From: an uncultured Porphyromonadaceae bacterium
GTDB lineage: Bacteria > Bacteroidota > Bacteroidia > Bacteroidales > Muribaculaceae
Direction of reading: 5' to 3'
NCBI GenBank assembly: GCA_905193485.1
Contig: CAJJOX010000040.1
Coordinates: 1 to 12,858 of the forward strand
DNA length: 12,858 nt
In this document: positions 12,397-12,858 of the stretch, in pieces
Layout of the letters: each line of letters begins with the position of its first letter
Position numbering within the stretch: the stretch's first letter is position 1
Position numbers and translations under genes: made by a program
The notes under the pieces: generated by a model
The model's database searches: none
What the model saw: only the letters and a program-made list of their open reading frames with translations
What the model was told of the DNA's origin: nothing

Positions 12397-12858
12397 ATGA
12401 ATCGAGATAAACTGGACTTCGGAAACGATAAAATCGGAAAACTTTTCCGGGCAATGTTTTTTCCGACATTGATCGGCATGCTTTTCAATTCGATACTGAA
12501 TCTGTGCGACGGCATGTTTGTTGGGCATGGCGTGGGCAGCGACGCTCTCGCGGCCATCAACATAGTTGCTCCCGTCTTCCTTGTCTGCACAGGCGTGGGA
12601 TTAATGTTCGGCATCGGCGCATCGGTGATCTGCGGCATACGTATGGCCGAGAACAACGACAAGGCTGCCCGCATAATCGCCACACAAGCCATCATTGCCG
12701 GAGCTGTGACATTTGCGCTCATCATCGCCATATGCCTGGCATTCACACGGCCGGTGCTGTATCTGCTCGGCTGCAGTCCCGTGCTTGAAGGCTATGCCAC
12801 CGACTACATGCTGTGGCTGCTCCCCGGCCTGCTGTTTCTATCCCTCGAATGTGCCGGC
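12397..12858 (+). CDS. MATE-family multidrug efflux transporter (5' part)
   Basis: The first 154 codons of a MATE-family integral membrane antiporter, open to the window end; full proteins are about 440-460 residues with 12 membrane helices. Four hydrophobic segments are visible, near residues 18-36, 52-80, 92-116 and 137-151. The segment CDGMFVGHGVGSDALAAINIVAP (37-59) matches the conserved loop after helix 1 of the family (D..FVG..G..ALAA). MATE proteins export drugs, cationic compounds or metabolites using Na+ or H+ gradients; the substrate here cannot be told. The ATG follows a -7 box by 4 bases, so the mRNA may be leaderless. Confidence 0.9.
   Translation, partial: MNRDKLDFGNDKIGKLFRAMFFPTLIGMLFNSILNLCDGMFVGHGVGSDALAAINIVAPVFLVCTGVGLMFGIGASVICGIRMAENNDKAARIIATQAIIAGAVTFALIIAICLAFTRPVLYLLGCSPVLEGYATDYMLWLLPGLLFLSLECAG

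Noticed and set aside
1..12858. CRISPR arrays, tRNA genes, insertion sequences, integrases or attachment sites
   Set aside because: Looked for by eye on both strands; no repeat-spacer pattern, cloverleaf, transposase or flanking direct repeat was found.

Overview
The window looks like a chromosomal segment of a Bacteroidales bacterium, most likely a member of the Muribaculaceae or a close relative (inference). Visible reasons: promoters carry the Bacteroidetes -7 element TAnnTTTG, several with a TTG/TTTG -33 element 19-20 bp upstream. Shine-Dalgarno sequences are essentially absent. GyrB is a short form of 643 residues, and the protein sequences resemble Bacteroidales homologues. No tRNA, rRNA, CRISPR array, insertion sequence or transposase was seen.

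Left third (1-4330) is accessory in character. A hipBA-type toxin-antitoxin pair (250-1720, minus strand) has its own promoter, two operator-like palindromes 41 bp apart and a terminator. Divergent from it is a small zinc-ribbon protein of unknown function (1850-2353). Next comes an arginase-family gene with its middle deleted (2401-2831). An HxlR-family regulator (3045-3422, minus) is divergent from a cupin protein (3567-3977), and the shared intergenic region holds a strong dyad. A metallo-beta-lactamase-fold gene cut off after about 115 codons (3982-4329) follows. Three decayed or truncated genes close together (the third at positions 1-143 is doubtful) suggest a region of turnover.

Right two thirds (4330-12858) are housekeeping. 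gyrB (4604-6535) has a clear promoter. It is followed, after two stem-loops without T-tracts, by rnr (RNase R) and folB (dihydroneopterin aldolase). Convergent to these on the minus strand are fabD (malonyl-CoA:ACP transacylase), a SpoU/TrmH-type RNA 2'-O-methyltransferase and a PfkB-family sugar kinase (probable fructokinase). The kinase promoter lies against and inside the end of the methyltransferase gene. fabD has its own intrinsic terminator just before the methyltransferase start. The window ends in the first 154 codons of a MATE-family efflux transporter on the plus strand, with a possible operator dyad upstream.

I see no convincing new multi-gene system. The parts most worth a second look are the operator architecture of hipBA, the divergent zinc-ribbon gene, the nested inverted repeats in the cupin leader, two candidate leaderless transcripts, and the stem-loops between gyrB and rnr.
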